A stretch of 64,000 nucleotides of DNA from Sphingobacteriales bacterium (GTDB lineage: Bacteria > Bacteroidota > Bacteroidia > Chitinophagales > UBA2359). Positions 17,779 through 26,968 of the stretch are shown in pieces. The DNA lies in assembly GCA_016706405.1 (NCBI GenBank), contig JADJJT010000002.1, positions 310,001-374,000 on the forward strand, written 5' to 3'. The position numbers and the translations under genes were made by a program. The notes beneath the pieces are model-generated. The model searched no databases. It was not told where the DNA came from and saw only the letters and a list, made by a program, of their open reading frames with translations. Each line of letters starts with the position of its first letter. Positions within the stretch are counted from its first letter, which is position 1.

Positions 17779-19323
17779 ATGGGACTATCTATAACACAGG
17801 CAGGGGCTTTGTATGGTGTAAACGCATTAGAAATTAAGGTAGAAGTAAATATTAGCACAGGCGAACCACGTTATTTTGTAGTAGGATTACCCGACAATGC
17901 AGTAAAAGAAGGGCAACACCGCATTGAGTCGGCTTTGCGGAATAATGGCTATCAAATGCCTCGTCAAAAAATTGTGGTGAATTTAGCCCCTGCAGACTTT
18001 AAAAAAGAAGGATCGCATTACGACCTAACTATTGCTATTGGTATTATGGTGGCAAGCGGCCAATTACCCGCCAATATTGAACAGTTTATGATTATGGGCG
18101 AATTGTCGTTAGATGGCTCGCTGCGACCAATAAAAGGAGCATTGCCTTTAGCCGTAGAAGCCCGGAAAAATGGCTATCAAGGTTTTATTTTGCCTGCCGA
18201 AAATGCCCGCGAAGCCGCAATTGTTGATAAATTGCTTGTTTATGGCGTAACGCACCTACGCGAAGTGATTGATTTTTTATCCGGAAAATTAGAGTTAACT
18301 CCAACACAAGTTAATACCCGCGATGAATTTTATGAGAATTTACATGCATTTCCCTTCGATTTTGCAGATGTAAAAGGCCAACACAATATAAAACGCGCCT
18401 TAGAAATAGCCGCAGCAGGCGGCCACAACGTAATATTAATTGGGCCACCAGGCGCCGGAAAAACCATGTTAGCAAGGCGCTTGCCTACTATTTTACCCCC
18501 GCTAACCCTTCACGAAGCCTTAGAAACCACAAAAATTCACTCTGTAGCTGGCAAATTAGCTTCAAATAGCGCACTTATAAACACCAGACCCTTTAGAGCA
18601 CCACACCATACCATTAGCGATGTAGCCTTGGTAGGTGGTGGCAATCACCCCCAGCCGGGCGAAATTTCATTGGCACACAACGGCGTTTTGTTTTTAGACG
18701 AACTGCCCGAGTTTAAACGTACCGTTTTAGAAGTAATGCGGCAGCCTATTGAAGAAAGACGTGTTACCATTTCGAGAGCTAAAATGTCAGTCGAGTATCC
18801 GGCAAGTTTTATGTTGGTAGCCTCTATGAACCCCTGCCCCTGCGGCTATTATAATCATCCGGAAAAAGAATGTGTTTGTGTGCCGGGTGTAATACAAAAA
18901 TATCTGAACAAAATTTCGGGGCCGCTGCTCGACCGTATTGATTTACATGTTGAAGTTACACCTGTAAATTTTGAGCAACTAACTGCCGATACTAATGAAG
19001 GCGACAACAGTAGTACCATCCGGACCCGTGTAATCAATGCCCGTCAAGTGCAAGGAAACCGCTTCGAAGGGCAAACAAGTATTTATTGTAATGCGCACAT
19101 GCCCTCGAACATGGTGCGAAAAATATGTAAAATTAATAGCGCCAGCCAAAACTTGCTAAAAACAGCAATGGAAAGGTTAGGTCTGTCGGCACGCGCTTAC
19201 GACCGTATTTTAAAAGTAGCCCGTACCATTGCCGACCTTTCCAATAGCCCCGAAATTGAAGTAGTGCATATTGCCGAGGCTATCCATTTTAGAAGTTTAG
19301 ACCGCGAAAACTGGGCTAAATAA
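17779..19323 (+). CDS. YifB/ComM-family Mg-chelatase-like AAA+ ATPase
   Basis: I start at the ATG at 17779 (MGLSITQAGALYGVNAL); a GTG-started frame from 17689 adds 30 residues with no family match. The 514-residue protein has the N-terminal ChlI/Lon-like domain (VVGLPDNAVKE; VNLAPADFKKEG), a Walker A motif LIGPPGAGKTMLARRLP (about 220), Walker B VLFLDELPEF (about 301), CPCGYY Zn-type motif (about 358) and the Mg_chelatase C-terminal domain. In Gram-negatives ComM is a branch-migration helicase aiding integration of transforming DNA. A role in DNA uptake here is inferred. Confidence 0.92.
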   Translation: MGLSITQAGALYGVNALEIKVEVNISTGEPRYFVVGLPDNAVKEGQHRIESALRNNGYQMPRQKIVVNLAPADFKKEGSHYDLTIAIGIMVASGQLPANIEQFMIMGELSLDGSLRPIKGALPLAVEARKNGYQGFILPAENAREAAIVDKLLVYGVTHLREVIDFLSGKLELTPTQVNTRDEFYENLHAFPFDFADVKGQHNIKRALEIAAAGGHNVILIGPPGAGKTMLARRLPTILPPLTLHEALETTKIHSVAGKLASNSALINTRPFRAPHHTISDVALVGGGNHPQPGEISLAHNGVLFLDELPEFKRTVLEVMRQPIEERRVTISRAKMSVEYPASFMLVASMNPCPCGYYNHPEKECVCVPGVIQKYLNKISGPLLDRIDLHVEVTPVNFEQLTADTNEGDNSSTIRTRVINARQVQGNRFEGQTSIYCNAHMPSNMVRKICKINSASQNLLKTAMERLGLSARAYDRILKVARTIADLSNSPEIEVVHIAEAIHFRSLDRENWAK

Positions 19324-19381
19324 AAACAAAACAAACAAGCCTATTTGTACAATTTACGCCCTAAAATCCGGAAAAAGATTG

Positions 19382-19389
19382 TATATTTG
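19382..19389 (+). promoter_or_regulatory. Bacteroidota -7 box TATATTTG before uvrA
   Basis: TATATTTG matches TAnnTTTG and lies 27 bp upstream of the uvrA ATG, a usual distance for a short leader. Confidence 0.45.
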
Positions 19390-19416
19390 CCACCTATATT
19401 AGCTTTTTACTAAAAA

Positions 19417-22278
19417 ATGGAACAATATATCAACTCCGAACCCCAGTTTTTAGAAGTTGAAGGGGCGCGGGTGCATAATTTGCGCAATGTTAGCGTGCAG
19501 TTGCCGCGCAACAAAATGGTGGTTATTACCGGAATATCGGGCAGCGGCAAATCGTCTTTGGCTTTTGATACCATTTATGCCGAAGGACAACGGCGGTACA
19601 TGGAAAGTTTTTCGGCCTACGCCCGACAATTTATAGGTAATATGGAGCGCCCCGATGTTGATAAAATATCCGGATTAAGCCCCGTTATTGCTATTGAGCA
19701 AAAAACTACTTCTAAAAATCCGCGTTCTACCGTAGGCACCGTTACCGAAATTTCCGATTTTTTACGCCTGCTTTTTGCCCGTGCCGCCGAGCCATACTCG
19801 TATCATACAGGCAAAAAAATGGAACAATACAGTACCCAACAAATTATAGACTATTTGTTTGAACATTACCCCGATAAAAATATTGCTGTTTTAGCCCCAG
19901 TAATAGTAGCCCGCAAAGGGCATTACCGAGAATTGTTCGAACAAATAAGACGACGAGGGTATGTGCGCGTGCGCGTAGATGGCACAATACGCGAAATTAC
20001 ACCAAAAATGCAGCTCGACAGATATAAAGTTCACGATATTGAAGTAGTAATTGACCGTCTGAAGGTATCAACTGACCAATTAAGTCGCCTAATACAATCA
20101 ATTGAAACAGCACTTGCAATGGGCAAAGACGTTGTAAACATCTACGATTACGATGCAATGAAAATCAAACCATTTAGTAAAAATTTAATATGTATTGATA
20201 CAGGCTTGTCATACCAAACACCTTCGCCCAATACGTTTTCGTTTAACTCGCCTTACGGAGCTTGCCCCACCTGCGATGGCCTTGGTATTGTAAACGACTG
20301 CGATTTAGATAAAATTGTACCTAATAAAAAATTATCGGTTGCCGAAGGCGGCCTTGCACCATTAGGAAAAGTGCGCGACACCTTTACTTTACGGCAAATT
20401 GAGGCTTTGGCAACCACTTTTAAATTTAGCTTAGATACCCCCATTGAAAAACTTTCTGAAAAAGCCTATCAAGCCTTACTTTTTGGCTCGGGCAGCAAAA
20501 AAATTGAATTAAAATACGATTATGGCGATGGAATACCAACAAGCTACAATTTGCCGTTCGAGGGGCTAATTCCATCCATCAGACGGGTTTACAACGCCCC
20601 AAAAAACAACGAAGGTCTGCGCCAATGGGCCGAAAATTATATGAGTAGCAAAACTTGCCCCGACTGCGAAGGCACTCGCCTAAAAATTGAAGCGCGGCAT
20701 TTTAAATTAGCCAATACCAATATTGACCAACTAAACCAACTTGATTTAGCGACACTAAAAACATGGCTCGAAGAAACCTTGCCGCCCCACTTAAACGAGC
20801 GCCAAGCGGCCATAGCCAATGAAGTATTAAAAGAAATTAATGCCCGACTGGTTTTTTTGCTTAATGTTGGCCTAAATTATTTAAGTTTAAACCGCCCGTC
20901 ATACAGTTTGTCGGGGGGCGAGGCGCAACGCATACGCTTAGCTACCCAAATAGGCTCGCAGCTTACCGGCATAACTTATATTTTAGACGAACCAAGCATT
21001 GGCTTGCATCAACGCGATAACCACCGACTTATTAGCTCGTTGCTTCAACTGACCAATATGGGAAATACGGTGTTGGTGGTTGAACACGATAAAGACATTA
21101 TGTTAGCTGCCGACCATTTAATTGATATTGGCCCCGGAGCCGGAAAATTAGGTGGACAAATTATAGGACAAGGGTCTCCGGGGGAATTTATCCGGATGGA
21201 AGACTCGCGTACAGCAGCATACCTATCCGGAAAAAAAAGAATACCCCTACCCGAAAATCGCAGGCCGGTTTCTAACGAAACTCCCAGCTTGGTTTTAAAT
21301 GGCTGCACCGGACATAATTTAAAAAATATAAACGTATCGTTTCCATTAGGGCGTTTTATTTGCATCACAGGCGTATCGGGCAGTGGAAAATCGTCTTTGG
21401 TTAACGAAACACTGCTGCCAATATTAAGCAAACACTGTTACCCGCAGTCGTTACAAAAACCGCTGGCTTACCATAGTATTGAAGGGCTTCGGCTTATTGA
21501 TAAAGTAATTGAGGTTGACCAACAACCTATTGGCCGCACGCCGCGCAGCAACCCCGCTACTTATGTTGAAGTGTTTACCGATATTAGAAACTTATTTGCC
21601 AAATTGCCCGAAGCTCAAATTCGAGGCTATGGCCCTGGCCGTTTTTCGTTTAATGTTAAGGGTGGGCGCTGCGAAGTATGTGAGGGAGGCGGCATGAAAG
21701 TAATAGAAATGAATTTTTTGCCCGATGTTTATGTGCCTTGCGAGCGTTGCCTGGGCAAACGATATAACCGCGAAACGTTAGAAGTGCGCTATAAAAATAA
21801 AAGCATTAGCGATGTTTTGGATATGAGCGTTGATGAGGCTGTTGTTTTTTTTGAACCACTACCTAAAATTTTCCGGATGCTAAAAAGCCTGCAAGATGTT
21901 GGTTTGGGCTACCTAACCTTGGGGCAACAGGCAACAACTCTTAGCGGCGGCGAGGCACAGCGCGTAAAACTAGCAACAGAATTGCAAAAACGAGATACTG
22001 GCCGCACTGTGTATATATTAGACGAACCCACAACCGGCCTACATTTTGACGATATTAAACTTTTGCTTGCAGTACTGCAAAAATTAGTTGATAAAGGCAA
22101 TACCGTAATAGTAATTGAACACAATTTAGATGTAATAAAAGTTGCCGACTGGCTAATTGATATTGGCCCCGAAGGCGGCGAAGGCGGTGGACAAGTGCTA
22201 TGCACCGGAACTCCGGAAACGGTAGCTGCGCACCCACATAGCCACACAGGTCGTTTTTTAGTACGCGAGTTAGTTTAG
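19417..22278 (+). CDS. uvrA: Excinuclease ABC subunit A
   Basis: The 953-residue protein has two ABC ATPase modules: Walker A GISGSGKSSLAFDTIY (about 39) and GVSGSGKSSLVNETLL (about 654), signatures LSGGEAQRIRLA (about 503) and LSGGEAQRVKLA (about 850), and Zn fingers CPTCDGLG and CEVCEGGG/CERCLGKR. UvrA dimers recognise damaged DNA and load UvrB in nucleotide excision repair. The length is normal (about 940-950) and no residue appears missing. Confidence 0.98.
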   Translation: MEQYINSEPQFLEVEGARVHNLRNVSVQLPRNKMVVITGISGSGKSSLAFDTIYAEGQRRYMESFSAYARQFIGNMERPDVDKISGLSPVIAIEQKTTSKNPRSTVGTVTEISDFLRLLFARAAEPYSYHTGKKMEQYSTQQIIDYLFEHYPDKNIAVLAPVIVARKGHYRELFEQIRRRGYVRVRVDGTIREITPKMQLDRYKVHDIEVVIDRLKVSTDQLSRLIQSIETALAMGKDVVNIYDYDAMKIKPFSKNLICIDTGLSYQTPSPNTFSFNSPYGACPTCDGLGIVNDCDLDKIVPNKKLSVAEGGLAPLGKVRDTFTLRQIEALATTFKFSLDTPIEKLSEKAYQALLFGSGSKKIELKYDYGDGIPTSYNLPFEGLIPSIRRVYNAPKNNEGLRQWAENYMSSKTCPDCEGTRLKIEARHFKLANTNIDQLNQLDLATLKTWLEETLPPHLNERQAAIANEVLKEINARLVFLLNVGLNYLSLNRPSYSLSGGEAQRIRLATQIGSQLTGITYILDEPSIGLHQRDNHRLISSLLQLTNMGNTVLVVEHDKDIMLAADHLIDIGPGAGKLGGQIIGQGSPGEFIRMEDSRTAAYLSGKKRIPLPENRRPVSNETPSLVLNGCTGHNLKNINVSFPLGRFICITGVSGSGKSSLVNETLLPILSKHCYPQSLQKPLAYHSIEGLRLIDKVIEVDQQPIGRTPRSNPATYVEVFTDIRNLFAKLPEAQIRGYGPGRFSFNVKGGRCEVCEGGGMKVIEMNFLPDVYVPCERCLGKRYNRETLEVRYKNKSISDVLDMSVDEAVVFFEPLPKIFRMLKSLQDVGLGYLTLGQQATTLSGGEAQRVKLATELQKRDTGRTVYILDEPTTGLHFDDIKLLLAVLQKLVDKGNTVIVIEHNLDVIKVADWLIDIGPEGGEGGGQVLCTGTPETVAAHPHSHTGRFLVRELV

Positions 22279-22321
22279 TTACTTTTAAGGCTTTTCGATA
22301 TACTACTTAAAACAAATTGCT

Positions 22322-23074
22322 ATGACACATATTAATTTTATGATTAGCATAATTGCTATTTTATTTTTTGGGACTTGTTTTTGCGGGCAACTCTGTTTAA
22401 GTCAAACTAATACCTTGCAGCCGCCAGCTGTGCAAAAAACCATACCCCAATTTGCCGACATGCGCAAAAATGCCAATTCGTTTGCACAATATCAAATCAA
22501 CAATTTAAAAGATGGAGGTGCTATTTTAGTGCGTTTATCAACGCGGCAAAAAACTATAAATGCCATGCTTAAACAAGGCTTAAACGAGCGTGCTGCCGCT
22601 TTTGCCCTCGAAACAGAGCAAAAAAATCTACAAATAGCTGCCCAAATAAAAAATCATATCGATTTTTGCCCTGTCTATTTTTTTTACAGCGATGATACCG
22701 AACAATTATTGTTAGGAAAACGCACCGGCTTTTTACGAAACGCATTGTTAGAACTTGATACAAATCTTATTGTTCCGGATTTTTATGTAGTACTTGAGCG
22801 GGGCCCGGTATATGCCAAAGATGCCTCGTATTTTGACAAGCCCGACCAAGCAGTAACGGGCGAGTTTAACTTACCGAATACAACTGCGAAGCCCTATACT
22901 CAGCATGTTTTAATCCGCGATGCCTTGGTTTTTAAGGACGCATCGTTAGTACAAATGGCACCTCCTTTTCCGTATTACCGCACTACCGGTTTTACTAAAA
23001 AAGCTTTAGCCCAAAAAATAAAAAAACTAAACAAGGCACTGCACAATTTTTACCACACTAATAATAAAATGTAA
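22322..23074 (+). CDS. Secreted hypothetical protein
   Basis: This 250-residue protein starts with a hydrophobic signal segment (residues 7-26) ending near GQLCLSQT. The middle (about 60-105) is helical and charged, with KTINAMLKQGLNERAAAF; the second half contains HIDFCPVYFFYSDDTEQLL and LIVPDFYVVLERGP. I recognise no domain, only a general likeness to Bacteroidota-specific exported proteins. It follows uvrA by 43 bp on the same strand and is followed at once by a mobile repeat at 23079. Function unknown. Confidence 0.6.
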   Translation: MTHINFMISIIAILFFGTCFCGQLCLSQTNTLQPPAVQKTIPQFADMRKNANSFAQYQINNLKDGGAILVRLSTRQKTINAMLKQGLNERAAAFALETEQKNLQIAAQIKNHIDFCPVYFFYSDDTEQLLLGKRTGFLRNALLELDTNLIVPDFYVVLERGPVYAKDASYFDKPDQAVTGEFNLPNTTAKPYTQHVLIRDALVFKDASLVQMAPPFPYYRTTGFTKKALAQKIKKLNKALHNFYHTNNKM

Positions 23075-23078
23075 AAGT

Positions 23079-23301
23079 GAAGTTGTTTAAAAATTAGTTT
23101 CTTCAACTAATTTGAAACTATGTACTATTAAAGTAATTGCAAAACTAAGTCGTCAATATATTTGTTTTACATTTTTACAGCCTGTTTTATCTCAATAGTT
23201 TCTTGCTATCAAGTCCTTAAAACTGCCACACCGTTTAATGCTTAAACAAATTCTATGTGTCTATGTGGTTAATTATTATGGTTTAATTCTTAAACAACTT
23301 C
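23079..23301 (+). repeat. MITE-like element, copy 1 (223 bp, 3-bp TSD agt)
   Basis: The ends are inverted: GAAGTTGTTTAAAAATTA on the left and TTAAACAACTTC (preceded by TTAATTC-type bases) on the right. The same ~223-bp sequence recurs at 29080 (opposite strand) and 34213. The flanks read agt on both sides, a 3-bp target duplication. No ORF is present. It starts 4 bp after a stop codon. Confidence 0.85.
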
Positions 23302-23482
23302 AGTGTTAATTCACTTTTTATTAATATTCCCTCCAAAGGAGGCAATGATGGTGAAATCCGTTAAATCAAATAATCCGCTAAATCAGTGATTAAGATAAAT
23401 GCGACAGTTTACCCAAAAAGAGTAACCCGCCTCCCTGCGCCCTCTACAAGTTTGGTTTGTGTTTGAACAAATTTTGCCCAAA
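23302..23482. other. Spacer downstream of copy 1
   Basis: It contains a small hairpin CCTCC-AAA-GGAGG (23330-23342) and two tandem copies of a motif like ATCCGYTAAATCA near 23357-23386. No gene was seen. Confidence 0.4.
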
Positions 23483-23746
23483 CTAATCAAAAGCTAAAGT
23501 CGGATTACTGCGAGCTAAAGCGGTATATATTGCGTCATGTATTTTAATGCGCACATTGTCGCGGTTTAATTTATTATTGTGCATACTGGGGTAAGTGCGG
23601 TTGCTCAAAAATACATAAATTAGTTGCTGTTCGGGGTCGGCCCAAACGCAGGTGCCGGTAAAACCCGTATGTCCAAAGGTTTTAAACGAGCATTGTTGGC
23701 TGGTGGGTTGTATATAGTTTTTGTTAGGCTCGGGTTTATCAAAACC
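23483..23746 (-). pseudogene. Frameshifted C-terminus of the GH3/serine-hydrolase fusion
   Basis: In the frame next to the main ORF the minus strand continues the family sequence: DKPEPNKNY, TFGHTGFTGTCVWADPEQQL, IYVFLSNRTYPSM, NVRIKIHDAIYTAL, ending at TAG (23483-23485). The junction is near 23741-23746, where one extra base in GG or TTTT (minus strand) restores one continuous protein of about 997 residues. The HTG catalytic motif of the hydrolase lies in this part, so the main frame lacks it as written. It is either a true single-base deletion or a sequence error. Confidence 0.8.
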
Positions 23747-26475
23747 AAGCCCCGTCTGTTGCCATTTTTTTGCTGCGAGGTAAATAAATTAACCGTAGCC
23801 TGTTGCAAATAAGTCTGCCCACCATAATACCCGCCGTTTAACAACATTTGCATAATTACAGCCAAGTCGTTGGCGTTGCTAAACAAGCCAGCATGGCCAC
23901 TAACGCCACCCAACATGGCGGCGCCCATATCGTGGACGTAACCTTGTATAACTTGGTAGCGCCATTCGGTATCATTGCTGCTGGGTACAATGCTATTCCG
24001 GCTAAAACATTCTAACGGATGGTAACCCAATGTTGTTAAGCCCAATGGCTTGTAAAAACGATCGTTTAGATATTGGTCTAAGGATTTTCCGGAGAAATTT
24101 TCAAGTATTTTTTTGAAATAATAAAACCCAACATCGCTATATTTGTAGGTGCCGCGGTTAGGCAATTTCGAATTCCGGATAGTTTCCCAAACGGTATCCA
24201 AATAATCGTTACGCATCCATAAATTATTAGCAACGGGTACATTATAACCTTCGCTTGGTAGGGCGGCATAAACTTGGCTGCGGGTTGGCTCAAAAACGGT
24301 TTGTTCGTAAAACGGAATCCATCCTTCTAATCCAGCCTCATGAATTAATATATCTCTAATGCGCAAATTTTCTTTGTTGCTGCCCACTGTTTCGGGAAGA
24401 TAGTTGCCCAAAGTGCCATATAAATTAAGTTTTTGGGCATCGTACATATCCATTAACCCCAGGGCACTGGCCGCTATTTTGGTTATAGAAGCAATATCAT
24501 ACAAGTCGTCGTCTAAAACAAGGTGCGATGCGCCGTAAGTGTGCGAACCATAGCTGCGTTCGAAAAAAACTTTTCCATTTTTTGCTATCAGAACTTGGCA
24601 TCCGGGCATAGCTTTGGTGGCAATAGCCTGTTGCACAATATAATCAATTGGCAATAAATCGAAACTGTTAATACCCAATTCTTCCGGAATAGTGTATTTA
24701 AGGCGTAAGTGCCCTTGGGTATTGTACCCTTGGCCGTATTTAAAACTACCTGCCGATATGGGCAAGCGCCCTTTAAAGCCAATTGCCCCAAACAAAGCTT
24801 GTGCCATAGCATTTTGAGCATAAGGGGTATCTTCGTAGCCAACTGCTATGGTAGGGCTATTTTCAAAAAATTTTAGACTATACGGGTTGCCAAACACTAC
24901 TACAATTACCTCAACGCCCGCCGCTTGAAGCTGGCTTATTAAATTGCGCCCTGCCGCCGATATACCATACCCTTTTGAAGCGTGGCGACTTAAGCCGTGA
25001 AGGCTAATAATAACCAAATCGCTTTTTTTGAGGGCGTTTGTTTTTTGTATAAATTTTGTTTCGGTATCGGCCCATTTTAGCGTATGTTGTTCAATGGGGG
25101 CATACTTGCTTAAAGTGCGTTGAAAATCGGTTTGGCTGTTTGCCCCTATGGCTAAGGCAGCAATTTTTTTGTTGGCAAGCTGAATAATGGGTACTTGCTG
25201 TTTGTCGTTGCGCGCTAAAGTAATAGCGTTTTCGTAAAGTTGCCTGTTTAAAGCTTCGGCGTTATGCCATAAATCTTGTTGTAGCCCACTTGTATTTATA
25301 GGCTGAAGTGGCTGCTGGTATAAGCCCATCCGGAATTTGGCTGCTAATACTTTTCGCACGCGGTTATCAATTTCGTCTTGTGTAATTAACCCCGCTGCTA
25401 TTGCCTTATTAATTTCGTGAATTGCTTTGCTTACGCTGCCCGAAAATAATAGGATGTCATTTCCGGCCAAAAGTGCTTTTGCATCTACCTCTCCGGGGCC
25501 AAAAAACTTAGCTACCCCTTGCATATTAAGTGCATCGGTAAAAATTAGCCCTTGGTAACCCATTTCATTTTTAAGCAGGTCGGTTACTACTTTTTTCGAC
25601 AAAGTGGTGGGCATTGTCATGCTGCTTGTGGCGCTAATGGGTTGGGCATCTAAGGTAGGAACTGCTAAGTGGGCAATCATCATACTGCCAACGCCGTTTT
25701 CAATTAAGCGTTTAAACGGATAAAGTTCTACTTCGTTGAGGCGTGTGCGGTCGTGGTTAATAACGGGCAGGGTGTAGTGCGAGTCGGCATCAGTGTCGCC
25801 ATGCCCCGGAAAATGTTTGGCGCAAGCTATTAAGCCGTTTGTTTCCATGCCACGCATATAGGCAATACCTTTTTCGGCTACGTTGTATTTGTTTTCGCCA
25901 AACGACCTGTCGTTGATAACCGGATTAGAAGGATTTACATTGACATCTACAACGGGAGCAAAATTTACATGTACTCCTAAGCGGCGGCATTGACGGGCTA
26001 TATCGCGGCCCATATCTTCAATAAGTCGATTGTTTTGTATGGCACCAAGCGTTAATTGCCGTGGGTATTGTGGGGCATCGTCTAAGCGCATACTTAGCCC
26101 CCACTCGGCATCGGTGGCAATTAGCAGCGGTGTTGAGCTAATGCTTTGGTAGTAATTTGTAAGCTCGACTTGCTTAAAAGTAGTGCCTTGCATAAAAATT
26201 AAGCCCCCAATTTTGTATTGTTTAATTAAATTGGCAATTTCGGTGCGGTGTGCTTCGTCTTTGTTTGAGTAGGCCGCTACCATAATAAGTTGTGCTATAC
26301 GCTGATTAGGAGTCATGGCGGCAATTTGTTGTGCTATCCAAACTTGCTGGTCAAGGGCGTAATTGCTGCCGGTGGTTAATGTAGATGGGCTTGTTTGGGA
26401 GGTGGCCTGCCATTGCTTATTAGATACACCTATTAATAAAACAAATAAAACAACTCGAAAAAGAATACGATACAT
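23620..26475 (-). CDS. Glycoside hydrolase family 3 / serine beta-lactamase-like fusion, main fragment (frameshifted)
   Basis: This 951-codon frame has a signal segment (5-18), a GH3 domain with NagZ-type KHFPGHGDTDADSH (220-233) and nucleophile Asp314 in IFTDALNMQG, a GH3 C-terminal domain (about 430-600), and a beta-lactamase/esterase domain from about 620 with SxxK in ASITK (about 675) and YSD for the YxN site. The last ~40 codons are out of frame; the true end, with the HTG motif, is at 23483-23746. Such fusions are exported enzymes of Bacteroidota thought to act on peptidoglycan-derived sugars. The -7 box TACCTTTG lies upstream at 26548-26555. Confidence 0.88.
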   Translation of the reverse strand: MYRILFRVVLFVLLIGVSNKQWQATSQTSPSTLTTGSNYALDQQVWIAQQIAAMTPNQRIAQLIMVAAYSNKDEAHRTEIANLIKQYKIGGLIFMQGTTFKQVELTNYYQSISSTPLLIATDAEWGLSMRLDDAPQYPRQLTLGAIQNNRLIEDMGRDIARQCRRLGVHVNFAPVVDVNVNPSNPVINDRSFGENKYNVAEKGIAYMRGMETNGLIACAKHFPGHGDTDADSHYTLPVINHDRTRLNEVELYPFKRLIENGVGSMMIAHLAVPTLDAQPISATSSMTMPTTLSKKVVTDLLKNEMGYQGLIFTDALNMQGVAKFFGPGEVDAKALLAGNDILLFSGSVSKAIHEINKAIAAGLITQDEIDNRVRKVLAAKFRMGLYQQPLQPINTSGLQQDLWHNAEALNRQLYENAITLARNDKQQVPIIQLANKKIAALAIGANSQTDFQRTLSKYAPIEQHTLKWADTETKFIQKTNALKKSDLVIISLHGLSRHASKGYGISAAGRNLISQLQAAGVEVIVVVFGNPYSLKFFENSPTIAVGYEDTPYAQNAMAQALFGAIGFKGRLPISAGSFKYGQGYNTQGHLRLKYTIPEELGINSFDLLPIDYIVQQAIATKAMPGCQVLIAKNGKVFFERSYGSHTYGASHLVLDDDLYDIASITKIAASALGLMDMYDAQKLNLYGTLGNYLPETVGSNKENLRIRDILIHEAGLEGWIPFYEQTVFEPTRSQVYAALPSEGYNVPVANNLWMRNDYLDTVWETIRNSKLPNRGTYKYSDVGFYYFKKILENFSGKSLDQYLNDRFYKPLGLTTLGYHPLECFSRNSIVPSSNDTEWRYQVIQGYVHDMGAAMLGGVSGHAGLFSNANDLAVIMQMLLNGGYYGGQTYLQQATVNLFTSQQKNGNRRGLVLINPSLTKTIYNPPANNARLKPLDIRVLPAPAFGPTPNSN

Positions 26476-26547
26476 GGTTAAATTTGAGACGAAACTACAG
26501 TAAGTGGTAAGAAGTTTTGAGTTGGTTTTTGCCGGATTGGCTTGCTA

Positions 26548-26555
26548 CAAAGGTA
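26548..26555 (-). promoter_or_regulatory. Bacteroidota -7 box TACCTTTG for the GH3 fusion
   Basis: The minus strand reads TACCTTTG 72 bp before the ATG at 26475. No -33 element is clear. Confidence 0.4.
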
Positions 26556-26785
26556 CGTTTTATTTTTATTGTTGCGTTAAATGCAGGTGTTGTTGGGTTG
26601 GTATTAATAATATTTGTATCGAGCTAAGGGCAAATTTTTTAATTTAGCGCTCTCCTTTGCAGTTCTTAAAGACTATTAGAAAGAAACTAAGTAGTCATGG
26701 TATTAAACCGTTATGAGGCTGATTATTTTTGCTTGGAATGCTTGATTTTGCCCTGATATGGGCTGAAAAATTGAAAAAAAATTAG

Positions 26786-26793
26786 TAACTTTG
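26786..26793 (+). promoter_or_regulatory. Bacteroidota -7 box TAACTTTG before gyrB
   Basis: TAACTTTG matches TAnnTTTG; it lies 175 bp upstream of the gyrB ATG, implying a long 5' leader. Confidence 0.45.
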
Positions 26794-26968
26794 CAGGATT
26801 TTTAACCTTAACTGGTTTAATTAAGATGCTTGTTGGCGGGTGTTAGTTTAAGGCCAAATCAATAATGCCAAACACATCGTTTATGCTGTTTTTTGTTGCT
26901 AAATAAGGATAACAATAAAAGCAGTCCTTTCTTTTATTCTGGAAATATAAATATAACATACAATTTTT

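Larger units (their letters stand above)
26476..26968. other. Divergent intergenic region between the GH3 fusion and gyrB
   Basis: This 493-bp spacer carries one -7 box on each strand (26548-26555 minus; 26786-26793 plus). No ORF of note, tRNA or strong hairpin was seen. The gyrB leader from the plus-strand box would be about 170 nt. Confidence 0.45.

Noticed and set aside
26640..26700. Fourth partial copy of the mobile repeat (GAAACTAAGTAGTC)
   Set aside because: Only a short match to one inner block, without ends or flanking duplication.
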